DNA of 64,000 nucleotides from Streptomyces abyssomicinicus. Its GTDB lineage: Bacteria > Actinomycetota > Actinomycetes > Streptomycetales > Streptomycetaceae. The notes beneath the pieces are model-generated. The model was not told the origin of the DNA and did no database searches. It saw only the letters and a program-made list of their open reading frames with translations. The stretch covers positions 62,001 through 126,000 of the forward strand of contig NZ_BBZI01000009.1 in assembly GCF_008974245.1 (NCBI RefSeq). The letters run 5' to 3'. Below, in pieces: positions 17,943 to 26,784 of the stretch (position 1 is the stretch's first letter; each line of letters opens with the position of its first letter). The position numbers and the translations under genes are program-made.

Positions 17943-20663
17943 ATGGCATTCAATCACTTACCGGCAGGCGCGCACGACGCCTTGAGTCCATTGTCCTTCC
18001 AGCCGGTGACACACTCGGTGCCGATGGCTGAGAATCACCGATCCGGTCGAACCCGGACGGACACTGCTTCCCGTCCTTCGCCGGGCACGATTCTGGACCG
18101 GCTCGCCGGGGGTCCGGATCGCGCTGCGCGCATCACTCATACGGAGCACCTGCCCCCTCGGACGGGTCGGCATGCCGTCTGGCCGCACGAGATCCGGGAG
18201 GAAGTTCTGGCGGCGATCCGGGCGCACGGCATCGAGCACCCCTGGGCCCACCAGGCACGGGTGGCCCAGCACGCCCTGGACGGCGAGTCGGTCGTGGTCG
18301 CCACCGGTACCGCGTCGGGCAAGTCGCTGGCCTATCTGGTGCCCGTGCTCTCCGCCCTGCTGGACGGCGCCGAGGCGCCCAACGGCCGGGGCGCCACCGC
18401 GCTGTACCTGGCCCCCACCAAGGCCCTCGCCGCCGACCAGCACCGCGCCGTACGGGAACTCGCGGGGCCTCTCGGGACCAAGGTGCGCCCGGCCGTGTAC
18501 GACGGCGACACCCCGGTCGAGGAGCGGGAATGGGTCCGCCAGTACGCCAACTACGTGCTGACCAACCCGGACATGCTCCACCGCGGCATCCTGCCCTCCC
18601 ATCCCCGCTGGTCCTCCTTCCTGCGGGCGCTGCGGTACGTGGTGATCGACGAGTGCCACACCTACCGGGGGGTCTTCGGGTCGCACGTCGCCCAGGTGCT
18701 GCGCCGGCTGCGCCGGCTCTGCGCCCGGTACGGCTCCTCCCCCGTGTTCCTGCTGGCCTCGGCCACGGCCGCCGAGCCCGCCGCAGCGGCCCGGCGGCTC
18801 ACCGGTCTGCCGGTCACCGAGGTGGCCGACGACGCGTCGCCCCGCGGCGAGCTGCTGTTCGCCCTGTGGGAACCACCGCTCACCGAACTCCAGGGCGAGA
18901 AGGGCGCGCCGGTCCGCCGCACCGCCACCGCCGAGACGGCCGACCTGCTCACCTCCCTCACCTTGCAGGGCGTGCGCAGCGTGGCGTTCGTCCGTTCGAG
19001 GCGCGGCGCGGAACTGATCTCGGTCATCACGCAGGAGCGACTGGCCGAAAAAGATCGTTCGCTGGCCGGGCGTGTCGCGGCATACCGGGGTGGCTATCTG
19101 CCGGAGGAACGGCGCGCGCTGGAGCGCGCGCTCCACTCCGGGAAGCTGCTGGGACTCGCCGCGACCACCGCACTGGAGCTCGGCGTGGACGTGTCCGGCC
19201 TCGACGCCGTGGTGATCTGCGGCTATCCCGGCACCCGCGCCTCCCTCTGGCAGCAGGCAGGCCGTGCCGGGCGCACCGGTCAGGGGGCGCTGGCGATCCT
19301 GGTGGCCCGCGACGATCCGCTGGACACGTTCCTGGTCCACCACCCGGAGGCGCTCTTCGACCGTCCGGTGGAATCCACCGTCCTCGACCCCGACAACCCG
19401 TACGTGCTGGCCCCTCACCTGTGCGCCGCCGCGGCCGAGCTTCCGCTGACCGCCGAGGATCTGGCGCTCTTCGGCCCGGCGACCGGAGACCTGATGCCGC
19501 AGCTGGAGGCGGCCGGCCTGCTGCGCCGTCGTGCCAGGGCCTGGCACTGGACCCGCCGGGAGCGGGCGGCCGACCTCGCCGACATCCGGGGCGGGGACGG
19601 CCGCCCGGTCCAGGTGGTCGAGACCGGCACCGGCCGCCTGCTGGGAACGGTCGACGCCGGGGCCGCCCACACCTCCGTCCACGAGGGTGCGGTCCATCTC
19701 CACCAGGGCCTCACCTATCTGGTCCGGGAGCTCGACCTTGAGGCGTCCGTCGCCCTGGTCGAACGGTCCGACCCGCCGTACACGACCGTCGCCAGGGACA
19801 CCACGGCCATCTCCGTCCTTTCCACCGACGCCGAGATTCCCTGGGGTGACGGGCGGTTGTGCTTCGGCTCGGTGGAAGTCACCAACCAGGTGGTCTCCTA
19901 TCTCCGCCGTCGGCTGATCACCGGTGAGGTGCTGGGCGAGTCCAAGCTGGACCTGCCGCCCAGGACGCTGCGTACCAGGGCCGTCTGGTGGACCGTCACC
20001 GAGGACCAGCTGGACTCGGCGCGGATCACGCCCGAGATCCTCGGCGGCGCCCTGCACGCGGCCGAGCACGCCTCGATCGGCATGCTGCCCCTGTTCGCCA
20101 CCTGCGACCGCTGGGACATCGGCGGCGTCTCCGTCCCGCTCCACCCCGACACACTGCTGCCCACGGTCTTCGTCTACGACGGCCATCCGGGCGGTGCCGG
20201 GTTCGCCGAGCGCGCCTTCCACACGGCCCGGGAGTGGCTGCGGGCGACCCGCGAGGCCATCGCGTCCTGCGAGTGCGAGGCCGGATGCCCGTCCTGCATC
20301 CAGTCCCCGAAGTGCGGCAACGGCAACGAACCTCTGCACAAGCGCGGGGCGGTGCGGTTGCTGACCGAACTGCTCAGGGGGGCGCCGGAGAAGGACCTCA
20401 CGCCGCCGACCGGCGGCGCGCCCGCCGAGCCCGGGCCCACGAAGGCCGCCGGGGGCCTCCCGCCCGGCCAGGAGGGCCGGAATGACCTCGCGGAGCCTGG
20501 CCGGGAAACGGCCGAGAACCACCCTGCGGAGAGCCCGGGGACGGCCGGGAGCGAGCCCGCGGAGCCCGCACCTGGGAGGGCCGGGGGTGGCGCTCCGGTC
20601 CCCGGCCGCGAATCCGGCTCTGGAACCCTTCCGGCCCCCGGGCCACGGACGTCCGAAGGCTGA
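17943..20663 (+). CDS. DEAD/DEAH-box helicase with DUF1998 C-terminal domain (MrfA/YprA-like)
   Basis: A 906-residue superfamily 2 helicase. Walker A is ATGTASGKS, the DExH box is VIDECHTY, and motif VI lies in QQAGRAGRTGQG. The C-terminus carries the DUF1998 four-Cys cluster CECEAGCPSCIQSPKCGNGN. Homologues in Bacillus (MrfA) act in mitomycin-lesion repair; a DNA repair role is inferred. After LLTELLRG (about 20375) comes a ~95-residue Gly/Pro/Glu-rich tail not typical of the family. ATG at 17943 (MAFNHLPAG) is chosen; ATG at 18024 is an alternative. It is convergent with the tad operon. Confidence 0.88.
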   Translation: MAFNHLPAGAHDALSPLSFQPVTHSVPMAENHRSGRTRTDTASRPSPGTILDRLAGGPDRAARITHTEHLPPRTGRHAVWPHEIREEVLAAIRAHGIEHPWAHQARVAQHALDGESVVVATGTASGKSLAYLVPVLSALLDGAEAPNGRGATALYLAPTKALAADQHRAVRELAGPLGTKVRPAVYDGDTPVEEREWVRQYANYVLTNPDMLHRGILPSHPRWSSFLRALRYVVIDECHTYRGVFGSHVAQVLRRLRRLCARYGSSPVFLLASATAAEPAAAARRLTGLPVTEVADDASPRGELLFALWEPPLTELQGEKGAPVRRTATAETADLLTSLTLQGVRSVAFVRSRRGAELISVITQERLAEKDRSLAGRVAAYRGGYLPEERRALERALHSGKLLGLAATTALELGVDVSGLDAVVICGYPGTRASLWQQAGRAGRTGQGALAILVARDDPLDTFLVHHPEALFDRPVESTVLDPDNPYVLAPHLCAAAAELPLTAEDLALFGPATGDLMPQLEAAGLLRRRARAWHWTRRERAADLADIRGGDGRPVQVVETGTGRLLGTVDAGAAHTSVHEGAVHLHQGLTYLVRELDLEASVALVERSDPPYTTVARDTTAISVLSTDAEIPWGDGRLCFGSVEVTNQVVSYLRRRLITGEVLGESKLDLPPRTLRTRAVWWTVTEDQLDSARITPEILGGALHAAEHASIGMLPLFATCDRWDIGGVSVPLHPDTLLPTVFVYDGHPGGAGFAERAFHTAREWLRATREAIASCECEAGCPSCIQSPKCGNGNEPLHKRGAVRLLTELLRGAPEKDLTPPTGGAPAEPGPTKAAGGLPPGQEGRNDLAEPGRETAENHPAESPGTAGSEPAEPAPGRAGGGAPVPGRESGSGTLPAPGPRTSEG

Positions 20664-20844
20664 CGCCTCGTCCACCGTGGACGCCGCGACCGCCTGCGGC
20701 TCGGCAGAGCGGTGGCTTCCGGGACGGAGTCGCGCCGGGGCATCCCTCCGTGCCGTGAAATTGGACGGAGGCGACGCGTCCGGGGGCAGCCTTGGACTGG
20801 CTCCGGACGACGGTCCGAGGGCGGCCTCCCGGGCGGGCCCGGGA

Positions 20845-21356
20845 TCAGGTTTCCGGTCCCGACCCGGGCCCGAACCATGATCCGGCTTGGGTTCCGGGTT
20901 CGGGTCCCAGTACGACGCCGGGTTTGGGTTTGGGTTCGACTCCGACTCCGGGTCCGGGTCCGAGCCCGGGTTCGGCTCCGGGCCCGGAGAGGGATTCGGT
21001 GCAGGCCCGGGTCCCGGCTCCCGGCCCGGCGGGCCGGCCCGCGACCTGGACTCCGCCGTGAAGGGGCCATGCCCGGCCGTGACGACCACGTCGGCCACCT
21101 CCCCCGTCACCTCGCACCGGACCAACCGCGTCTCCTGCTCGTGGGCCACCCGGCCGGCAAGGCCGCAGGCCGCCCCCGCCCCGTCCGTCCAGGGACCGGC
21201 CGCCGCCAGCGCGGCCAGGTCGGCACCCGCCGCCGCGCGATGCCGCACCACCACCGTCTCGCTCATCGCGAGCACCGCGGCGAAGACCACGCACAGTGCG
21301 CTCACGATCCCGCCCGCCCAGACCGTCGCCGATCCCCGGTCGTCACGGCATCTCAT
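20845..21356 (-). CDS. TadE-like secretion protein with repeat-expanded, possibly frameshifted C-terminus
   Basis: The first ~100 residues from ATG 21356 form a standard member of the Rv3654c-type TadE-like family: RDDRGSATVWAGG, one membrane helix, then RHRAAAGADLAALAAA and two Cys (GAACGLA, VRCEV). The ATG overlaps the tadE stop (ATGA), so translation is coupled. Beyond residue ~110 the frame enters Pro-rich repeats and stays open, antisense to the helicase, to a stop near 17958. A one-base shift inside the repeat would end it at 20845, the boundary given here. Homologues usually have about 120-140 residues, so the natural stop has been lost or displaced. Confidence 0.55.
20881..21030. repeat. 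Hexamer-type simple repeat at the helicase/tad junction
   Basis: About 150 bases of degenerate six-base units of the form GGGTTC, GGGTTT and GGGTCC. Because unit length is a multiple of three, several frames stay open; on the minus strand the frames read as Pro-alternating repeats such as NPNPNP or as Gly-Pro repeats. It sits inside the 3' part of the second TadE-like gene. Confidence 0.8.
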
Positions 21357-21808
21357 GGCCCGGACCCGACGGTTTCCTCGGCGAACGCGAACGCCTCGTG
21401 CCGCACCTCGAAGGGCAGGGCCCCGGCCCCTGGCGGGCGGGCCACCACGCTTACCCGCACCATGTCGCCGCTGCGGCCGACGGTCACCACAGCACCGTCC
21501 GGAGCGGCGCGCCGGGCCACGGTGAGCACCGCCTCCGGAGGGTCCTGCCGGGCAGCGGCCCGGGCGCCGGCCCGGGCCGCGTCCACACACTGGATCTGCG
21601 CGGCGGTCGCCGTCAACGCCCACATCAGCGCCATCCCGAAGAGGACCAGCACGGGCAGGGTCACCGCCGTCTCCGCGGTCACCATCCCACTCTGCCGGTC
21701 GCGCACGGGCCGGCAGGCCGGCCCGTGCTCCTGCCCCTCCTGGTGACGGACCCGCCGCGACGGCGCCTCCTGCCCCGGACCCCGCAGCCCTGCCTCAGGG
21801 CCCTCCAT
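21353..21808 (-). CDS. TadE family pilus assembly/secretion protein
   Basis: A 151-residue pseudopilin-like protein: SGMVTAETAVTLPVLVLFGMALMWAL is the conserved N-terminal motif, with the processing-site-like Glu followed by one membrane helix; the rest is a small extracytoplasmic domain starting with the Asp-Ala-Ala-Arg-Ala-Gly-Ala-Arg pattern typical of TadE. It is part of the tad locus and its start overlaps the preceding pilin gene by 14 bases. ATG at 21808 follows GAAGAAGG; the 41-residue leader is longer than usual, and an internal GTG at 21706 is possible. Confidence 0.8.
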   Translation of the reverse strand: MEGPEAGLRGPGQEAPSRRVRHQEGQEHGPACRPVRDRQSGMVTAETAVTLPVLVLFGMALMWALTATAAQIQCVDAARAGARAAARQDPPEAVLTVARRAAPDGAVVTVGRSGDMVRVSVVARPPGAGALPFEVRHEAFAFAEETVGSGP

Positions 21809-22022
21809 CGAGCGCCTTCTTCACCAGCCCCTGCAGTTCGGCGTTGACCTGGCCGCTGGTCACCACCTTGTACAGCACGGCGGCGAACGCCACCGCCGCC
21901 ACGATGCCCATCGCGTACTCCGAAGTGACCATGCCCGCGTCCCGGCGGGCAGCCCCGGCCCTGCAGGCCAGGCACAGCAGCCGGTTCCACATCCGGCGGA
22001 CTCCTCGTGTCATGTTCCGCAT
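21795..22022 (-). CDS. Flp-like pilin (DUF4244 family)
   Basis: A 75-residue protein with the motif DAGMVTSEYAMGIVAAVAFAAVLYKVV: a Gly-Met-Val-Thr-Ser-Glu-Tyr segment before a single hydrophobic helix, as in Flp pilins, where cleavage occurs ahead of the Glu. It would be the structural subunit moved by the TadA/B/C machinery. ATG at 22022 is preceded by GGAGG five bases away, which decides the start over the longer frame to 22073. No prepilin peptidase gene is visible in the window. Confidence 0.85.
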   Translation of the reverse strand: MRNMTRGVRRMWNRLLCLACRAGAARRDAGMVTSEYAMGIVAAVAFAAVLYKVVTSGQVNAELQGLVKKALDGGP

Positions 22023-22090
22023 CTCGACCTCCAGGTCGTCGTTCCGCTTCTCGCTTTTCAAGGACCGCCGCACTCACGCGGCGGAGTCGT

Positions 22091-22873
22091 TCACGGGCCC
22101 GCCCCGAGGGCACCTCCCGCCAGGCCGATCACCACGGGAAGCACACCGACCGTGATGAAGGCCGGCAGGAAGCACAGGCCCACCGGGCCGGTGACCAGCA
22201 CGCCCGCCCTGCGGGCCCGTCCCGCGGCAGCCCGGTCCCCGGCCGCCCGGGCCTCGGCGGCGAGCCGCGCGGCGGGCGCCGCGGCCGGCAGGCCGGACTC
22301 ACCCGCGCGTTCGATGAGCCGGGCGAGCGGCGCCGCCCCCGGCACGGCGGCCAGTCCCCGCCACGCCCCGGCCGGTTCGCCCCCGAGCCGCACCTCGGCC
22401 GCGCCCTGTTCGAGTCGTGCGCCCAGAGGGCCGCCGAGTGCCGCTCCCACCGCACGGGCGGCGACCACCGGGTCGGCCCCGGCCTCCACACAGGCCGCCA
22501 GGAGATCGGCGGCGAGCGGAAGCTGCCGGGCAGCCTGAACGGCCGTCCGGTCCGTAGCGGCCTCGCGCGCGGCCCACCGTCCGAGCCGGTGGCGCAGGAT
22601 CAGCCCCGCCAGGACTCCGGCGACCAGACCGGGGAGCCCTCCGAGCAGCAGCCAGCCCACAGCCACCGCTCCGAGCACCGCCGCGCGGCGCCGGGTCGCC
22701 TCACCGGGCTGCCACCGCCTGTATGCCGCCGGGGAAGGCGGGGCGGGCCGTCCGAGCAATGTCTCCGCCCTGCGGCGTGCACGTGCCGCGCCGCGTCGGT
22801 TCACGGCCGTCCCGAGCGCCCAGCACAGGGCCGCCGGCAAGATCAGCGGCACCGCGGCGGCCGGCCAGGTCAT
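22091..22873 (-). CDS. TadC-like type II/IV secretion membrane protein
   Basis: A 260-residue GspF-domain protein (family T2SSF) with membrane helices near the N-terminus, around residues 60-90, and at the C-terminal end (GLCFLPAFITVGVLPVVIGLAGG). The central region has the family pattern ADLLAACVEAGADPVVAARAVG. It forms the inner-membrane platform of the Tad machine together with the TadB-like protein. Its ATG overlaps the upstream stop as ATGA, showing translational coupling. Confidence 0.85.
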   Translation of the reverse strand: MTWPAAAVPLILPAALCWALGTAVNRRGAARARRRAETLLGRPAPPSPAAYRRWQPGEATRRRAAVLGAVAVGWLLLGGLPGLVAGVLAGLILRHRLGRWAAREAATDRTAVQAARQLPLAADLLAACVEAGADPVVAARAVGAALGGPLGARLEQGAAEVRLGGEPAGAWRGLAAVPGAAPLARLIERAGESGLPAAAPAARLAAEARAAGDRAAAGRARRAGVLVTGPVGLCFLPAFITVGVLPVVIGLAGGALGAGP

Positions 22874-23877
22874 GACCCTTCCTCCGCGCCGCGCACGATG
22901 CGCAGCGCCCACCAGATGCCCGCGGCCTCGAGCAGTCCGCCCACGGCAAGGCACCCCAGCCCGGGTCCCGTGTGCAGCAGGATTCGCAACGGGTCGGCCC
23001 CCAATGCCGTGCCCAGGACCAGCCCGACGCCCGGGAGCCCCGCGAGCATCACGGTCGTGGCCCGGGCACCGGCAAGCTGGGAACGGAGGTCGGCACGCCT
23101 GTCCCGCTCCGCCCGGAGGGCCGCGTCGAGCCGTTCCAGCCCGGCGGCCAGACCCGCACCCCGGTCCACCGCCACCCTCCAGCACGCCGCGAGCCCACGC
23201 AGTCCCTCGGCCCCGGGCGGACGCGAGGCACCGGCCAGCGCTGACGGGACGTCACCGCCGAACCTCGCGGCGGCGACCACCTGCGCGAGCGCCTCGCCCA
23301 GTCCCGCTGCGCCTGCGTCGTGGACCGCGACGGCCAAGGCCTCGCCTGGCTGGCGACCCGCCCGGACCTCACCGGCCAGCGCGCCGCAGAGGGCGATCAC
23401 CGCGTCGGCCCGCCGGTCCCGATCGCGCCGTTCCCTGGTGGCCCGCCGCGCCCTCCTGACCAATGGCACGGCCGCCAGGCCCAGGACCAAGGGCAGTGGT
23501 GACGCCCCCAGGATCGCCACCGCGCCCGTCGCAACCAGAAGCCACCGCGCCTCCCGGCTGCCGCCCTTGCCCGGCAGGTCCCGGCCGAGCGGCTCGTCGC
23601 GGGCGGGGGGACCGTGCCGAGCGGACGCACCGCCGGGCCACGCCCACCGCAAGCGACGAGCCGCACCACCACGCGTCGCCGGAAGCCCCTGCCGCCCGGT
23701 GTCACGGCCCGCCTGCACCACACCGGCCGCCGCGCCCGCCCCGGACACCGCGGCCATCGCCCGCGCCCGGGAGGCGACCGACCGGGGCCTCAGCCCCCAC
23801 CAGACGCCCCCGGCCGCGCCGACGGCGACCATCGCGGTCACCCCACTCGCCGTCAGGACGTCCCCGGCACCGGTCAC
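22870..23877 (-). CDS. TadB-like secretion membrane protein
   Basis: A 335-residue GspF-domain protein with a hydrophobic N-terminus, paired helices at about residues 110-140 and a C-terminal helix. The family core reads ADAVIALCGALAGEVRAGRQPGEAL. The GTG start at 23877 overlaps the TadA stop (GTGA). Residues ~40-100 are low-complexity and Arg/Gly-rich, longer than I would expect for the family. It acts with the TadC-like protein as the membrane platform driven by TadA. Confidence 0.83.
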   Translation of the reverse strand: MTGAGDVLTASGVTAMVAVGAAGGVWWGLRPRSVASRARAMAAVSGAGAAAGVVQAGRDTGRQGLPATRGGAARRLRWAWPGGASARHGPPARDEPLGRDLPGKGGSREARWLLVATGAVAILGASPLPLVLGLAAVPLVRRARRATRERRDRDRRADAVIALCGALAGEVRAGRQPGEALAVAVHDAGAAGLGEALAQVVAAARFGGDVPSALAGASRPPGAEGLRGLAACWRVAVDRGAGLAAGLERLDAALRAERDRRADLRSQLAGARATTVMLAGLPGVGLVLGTALGADPLRILLHTGPGLGCLAVGGLLEAAGIWWALRIVRGAEEGS

Positions 23878-25109
23878 GACGCCTCCTCCGCACGCGCCGC
23901 CGCACCACCCGGGCCACCCGGGTCACCGGCGTCCAGGAGTTCCACCAGTCGCGCCCACCCGCGCTCCGGCACGAAGGCCCCCTCGCTCCACCGCAGGGCC
24001 GGGACCGTCCGCACCAGCCCGTCGTCGCCCCGCTCCAGCACCCGTACCTCGGCGATCCGCCGACGTCCGCTCCTTTCACGGACCAGGTGGACGACCACCG
24101 ACAGCGCGGCCGCCAGCTGACTGTGCAGCGCGGCCCGGTCGAGCCCGGCGGCGGTGCCGAGGGCCTCCAGACGGGCGGGGACATCCGCCGCGGCGTTGGC
24201 GTGCACCGTGCCGCAGCCGCTGTGGCCGGTGTTCAGCGCGGCCAGCAGATGCACCACCTCGGCCCCGCGCACCTCGCCGACAACCAGCCGGTCGGGCCTC
24301 ATCCGCAGTGCCTGCCGCACCAGGTCCTCCAGAGTCACCAGGCCGGCGCCCTCCTGGTTGGCGGGTCTGCTCTCCAGCCGCACCACATGGGGATGGTCCG
24401 GTCGCAGTTCCGACGAGTCCTCGGCGAGCACGATCCGCTCCGAGGGCCCGGTGAGACTGAGCAGGGCACTGAGCAGCGTGGTCTTCCCGGTGCCGGTGCC
24501 CCCGCTGATCAGGAACGACAGCCGGGCGTCGACCAGCGCCCGCAGGACGCCCTCACCGCCGGGCGGGACCATGCCGGCACGGGTCAGCTCGCCGAGGGTG
24601 AACGCCCGCGACCGGACCACGCGCAGGGAGAGGCAGGCACAGCCGACGGCCACCGGCGGGAGCACCGCGTGCAGCCGTGTCCCGTCGGGCAGCCGCGCGT
24701 CCACCCAGGGACGGGCGTCGTCGAGGCGGCGCCCGGTGACGGAGGCCAGCCGTTGCGCCAGGCGGCGCACCGCGACGGCGTCCGGGAAGATCACGCCGGT
24801 CAGCTCCAGCCCCGCGCCTCTGTCGACCCACACCCGGTCGGGCGCCGAGACCAGCACGTCGGTCACCTCCGGGTCCGCGAGCAGCGGCTCCAAGGGGCCG
24901 CTGCCCACCAGCTCCGAACGGAGCCGCACCGCCGCCCCCAGTACCTCCGCGTCGCCCAGAACCCGGCCGCCTCGCTCCCGCAGGGCCTGGGCCACGCGGG
25001 CCGGGGTGGGATCGGCTCCGCTCTCGGCGAGCCAGCGGCGTACTCCGTCGAGGAGGTCCCCCGTCGGGGCGGTGGCCTTGGCCGCGCCGCCCCGGGGTCC
25101 GGCGTTCAT
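23874..25109 (-). CDS. TadA-type secretion ATPase
   Basis: A 411-residue CpaF/TadA traffic ATPase: Walker A GGTGTGKTT (residues 203-211), Asp box LAEDSSELR, Walker B region RPDRLVVGEVRGAE, and His box HSGCGTVHAN. It powers assembly of Flp-type pili or a related secretion structure at the cytoplasmic membrane. The ATG overlaps the ssd stop (ATGA). The N-terminal domain (AQALRERGG...) is the usual three-helix part. Confidence 0.92.
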   Translation of the reverse strand: MNAGPRGGAAKATAPTGDLLDGVRRWLAESGADPTPARVAQALRERGGRVLGDAEVLGAAVRLRSELVGSGPLEPLLADPEVTDVLVSAPDRVWVDRGAGLELTGVIFPDAVAVRRLAQRLASVTGRRLDDARPWVDARLPDGTRLHAVLPPVAVGCACLSLRVVRSRAFTLGELTRAGMVPPGGEGVLRALVDARLSFLISGGTGTGKTTLLSALLSLTGPSERIVLAEDSSELRPDHPHVVRLESRPANQEGAGLVTLEDLVRQALRMRPDRLVVGEVRGAEVVHLLAALNTGHSGCGTVHANAAADVPARLEALGTAAGLDRAALHSQLAAALSVVVHLVRERSGRRRIAEVRVLERGDDGLVRTVPALRWSEGAFVPERGWARLVELLDAGDPGGPGGAAARAEEAS

Positions 25110-26209
25110 CGCCCGCCCGCCGAGGCCGCGGCGCGCGACCAGAACTGCCGGCAGAACCGGGTCAGCGGGGCGCGGGGCGCCGCTCCCGGTGGGAGCGAGG
25201 CGGAGACCGGGGCTCGCAGAGCGGGGTCGGCCGGGACCTCACCCAGCAGGGGCAGCCCGAGCAGCCGGGCCACCTCGGCGCCGTCGAGCCCGGGGGCGTG
25301 CGGGCCGCGCACGGCGACCCGGAGGTCCCTGAGCACCATCCCCGCCATCGAGGCCACCCGACCGGCGGCGGCCACGGCGCGGATCTCCGCGGGCACCACC
25401 AGAACTCCCAGGTCGAGCTGGGCGAGGATCTCGGCGACCCCTTCGTCCACCCGCCGCGGCAGGTCCACGACGACCGCGCCGCCACCGCGCCGGGCCGCCG
25501 CCAGAACGGCGCGGACGGCGTCCGGCGGGACCGTCACGCAGTCCCCGCGGTCCCAGCTCAGCACCCGCAGCGAATGGAGACTGGGCAGCGACTCCTCCAG
25601 GGCGCCGCCGCCCAGCCGCCCGCGCGAGGAGGCGAAGGCGGGCCAGCGCAGGCCCTCGGTCGTCTCGCCGCCCAGCAGCACGTCCAGCCCGCCGCCGAGC
25701 GGGTCGGCGTCCACCAGCAGCGTGCGCACCCCGCATCGGGCCGACGTGACGGCGAGGGCGCAGGCCAGGGTGGAGGCACCGGCGCCGCCGCGCCCGCCGA
25801 TGACGCCGACCGTCAGGGCGGGGCGGCCGACGCCCTCCACGACATCGGCGATCCGGTCGGTGAGCCACTGCTCGCCGTCGGGAAGCACCAGCACGTGGTC
25901 GGCCCCGATCTCCACGGCATGGCGCCAGACCCCGGGGTCGTCCTGGTCCCGGCCGACGAGGACGACGCCGGGTCTACGGGGCGCACCGCGTACCCGCCGT
26001 GCGGCATCGTCACCGATCAGGACGAGGGGCGCGGCCTCCCATGCGGAGCGCCTGCCGGGCGGCCCCGGATGCACCTCGGGTGTCGCCCCGGCCGCGGCGC
26101 AGAGCCGCAACAGGTCGTCGAGGAGCAACGGGTCCTCGGTGACGATGAGCGGTGCGCCCGCTGCGCTTCCCGCGCCCGGTGCCGGTGCTGCGGAGGTGGA
26201 TCCGGTCAT
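25106..26209 (-). CDS. ssd: Septum site-determining protein Ssd (MinD/TadZ-like ATPase)
   Basis: A 367-residue protein with an N-terminal receiver-like domain and a C-terminal MinD/ParA ATPase domain. The P-loop is degenerate: VIGGRGGAGASTLACALA, with Ala-Ser replacing the Lys-Thr of GKGGVGKT, then LLVDADPLGGGLDVLLGG. Actinobacterial Ssd influences septum placement, and in tad loci the TadZ/CpaE relative positions the secretion machine. It is the first gene of the tad operon. ATG at 26209 lies 9 bases after GGAG; the frame is open to 26653 but the extra part looks non-coding. Confidence 0.85.
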   Translation of the reverse strand: MTGSTSAAPAPGAGSAAGAPLIVTEDPLLLDDLLRLCAAAGATPEVHPGPPGRRSAWEAAPLVLIGDDAARRVRGAPRRPGVVLVGRDQDDPGVWRHAVEIGADHVLVLPDGEQWLTDRIADVVEGVGRPALTVGVIGGRGGAGASTLACALAVTSARCGVRTLLVDADPLGGGLDVLLGGETTEGLRWPAFASSRGRLGGGALEESLPSLHSLRVLSWDRGDCVTVPPDAVRAVLAAARRGGGAVVVDLPRRVDEGVAEILAQLDLGVLVVPAEIRAVAAAGRVASMAGMVLRDLRVAVRGPHAPGLDGAEVARLLGLPLLGEVPADPALRAPVSASLPPGAAPRAPLTRFCRQFWSRAAASAGGR

Positions 26210-26540
26210 GGCTGCTGTCTCCTGCCTGCCCGCACGAAGAGGCGGTGCCTCCCCGGGCCGTGTCGTGTCCGTGGTGGGCGACGCGGGGAAAACGGCGTGA
26301 TGCGAGGGCAACGGACCGTGTTCCGAAGGCGTCGGAATCACCGTGCGGCAGCGCGGGAAAAGATGTGGATCTTGGTGGAAATCCGGGGACAACTCGGCGA
26401 ATGTGGATATCGCGTTCACCCCGACGAGCGAGCCACGAGCGAGCCACGAGGGCTTGGTCCTCCATCGGACCGTCAGCGGCGACACACGTCTCGCTGCGCA
26501 CCTCGACGGTGACGCACGGTAGCGATCACCGGGCCGAGAG

Positions 26541-26581
26541 AAGGCGGCCGGGAACCCTTCGAAAGGGAACCCGGCCGCCTT
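26541..26581. terminator. Strong hairpin with no adjacent gene end
   Basis: Twelve-base perfect arms AAGGCGGCCGGG / CCCGGCCGCCTT, an AA/AA internal loop and an inner CCCTT/AAGGG stem. It resembles a bidirectional terminator, yet neither flanking gene ends here. Confidence 0.6.
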
Positions 26582-26612
26582 GCCCGGGAGGCCGAAACGC
26601 ACCCGGACATGC

Positions 26613-26647
26613 GACGACCCCCGCCGGGGGGGAGAGCGGGGGTCGTC
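26613..26647. terminator. Second strong hairpin with no adjacent gene end
   Basis: Perfect 12-base arms GACGACCCCCGC / GCGGGGGTCGTC with an 11-base loop, 31 bases after the hairpin at 26541-26581. Confidence 0.6.
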
Positions 26648-26784
26648 ATCCACGGTCCGACTCGGGGGGGGAGGAGCCGAACCGGGTTAGCACGGTCGCG
26701 AACGATCCGTGACTTCCATGGTGTACCCGAGAGGCTTCTCAGGCAAACCCACGCGCCACACCTTACGCCGAATGGCTGCCCCCT

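Larger units (their letters stand above)
26210..26784. other. 575-base region between ssd and the HAD gene
   Basis: No convincing gene in any frame. It contains an 11-base tandem repeat (ACGAGCGAGCC, about 26427-26450) in the presumed ssd promoter area, two strong hairpins (26541-26581 and 26613-26647) and two G-tracts (around 26625-26632 and 26663-26673). Divergent promoters for ssd and the HAD gene must lie here. Confidence 0.6.

Noticed and set aside
17958..20844. Continuation of the TadE-like frame antisense to the helicase, giving a protein of more than 1100 residues
   Set aside because: Similarity to the family ends near residue 110; beyond the repeat the frame simply mirrors the helicase gene, so I treat it as run-on after stop loss or frameshift.
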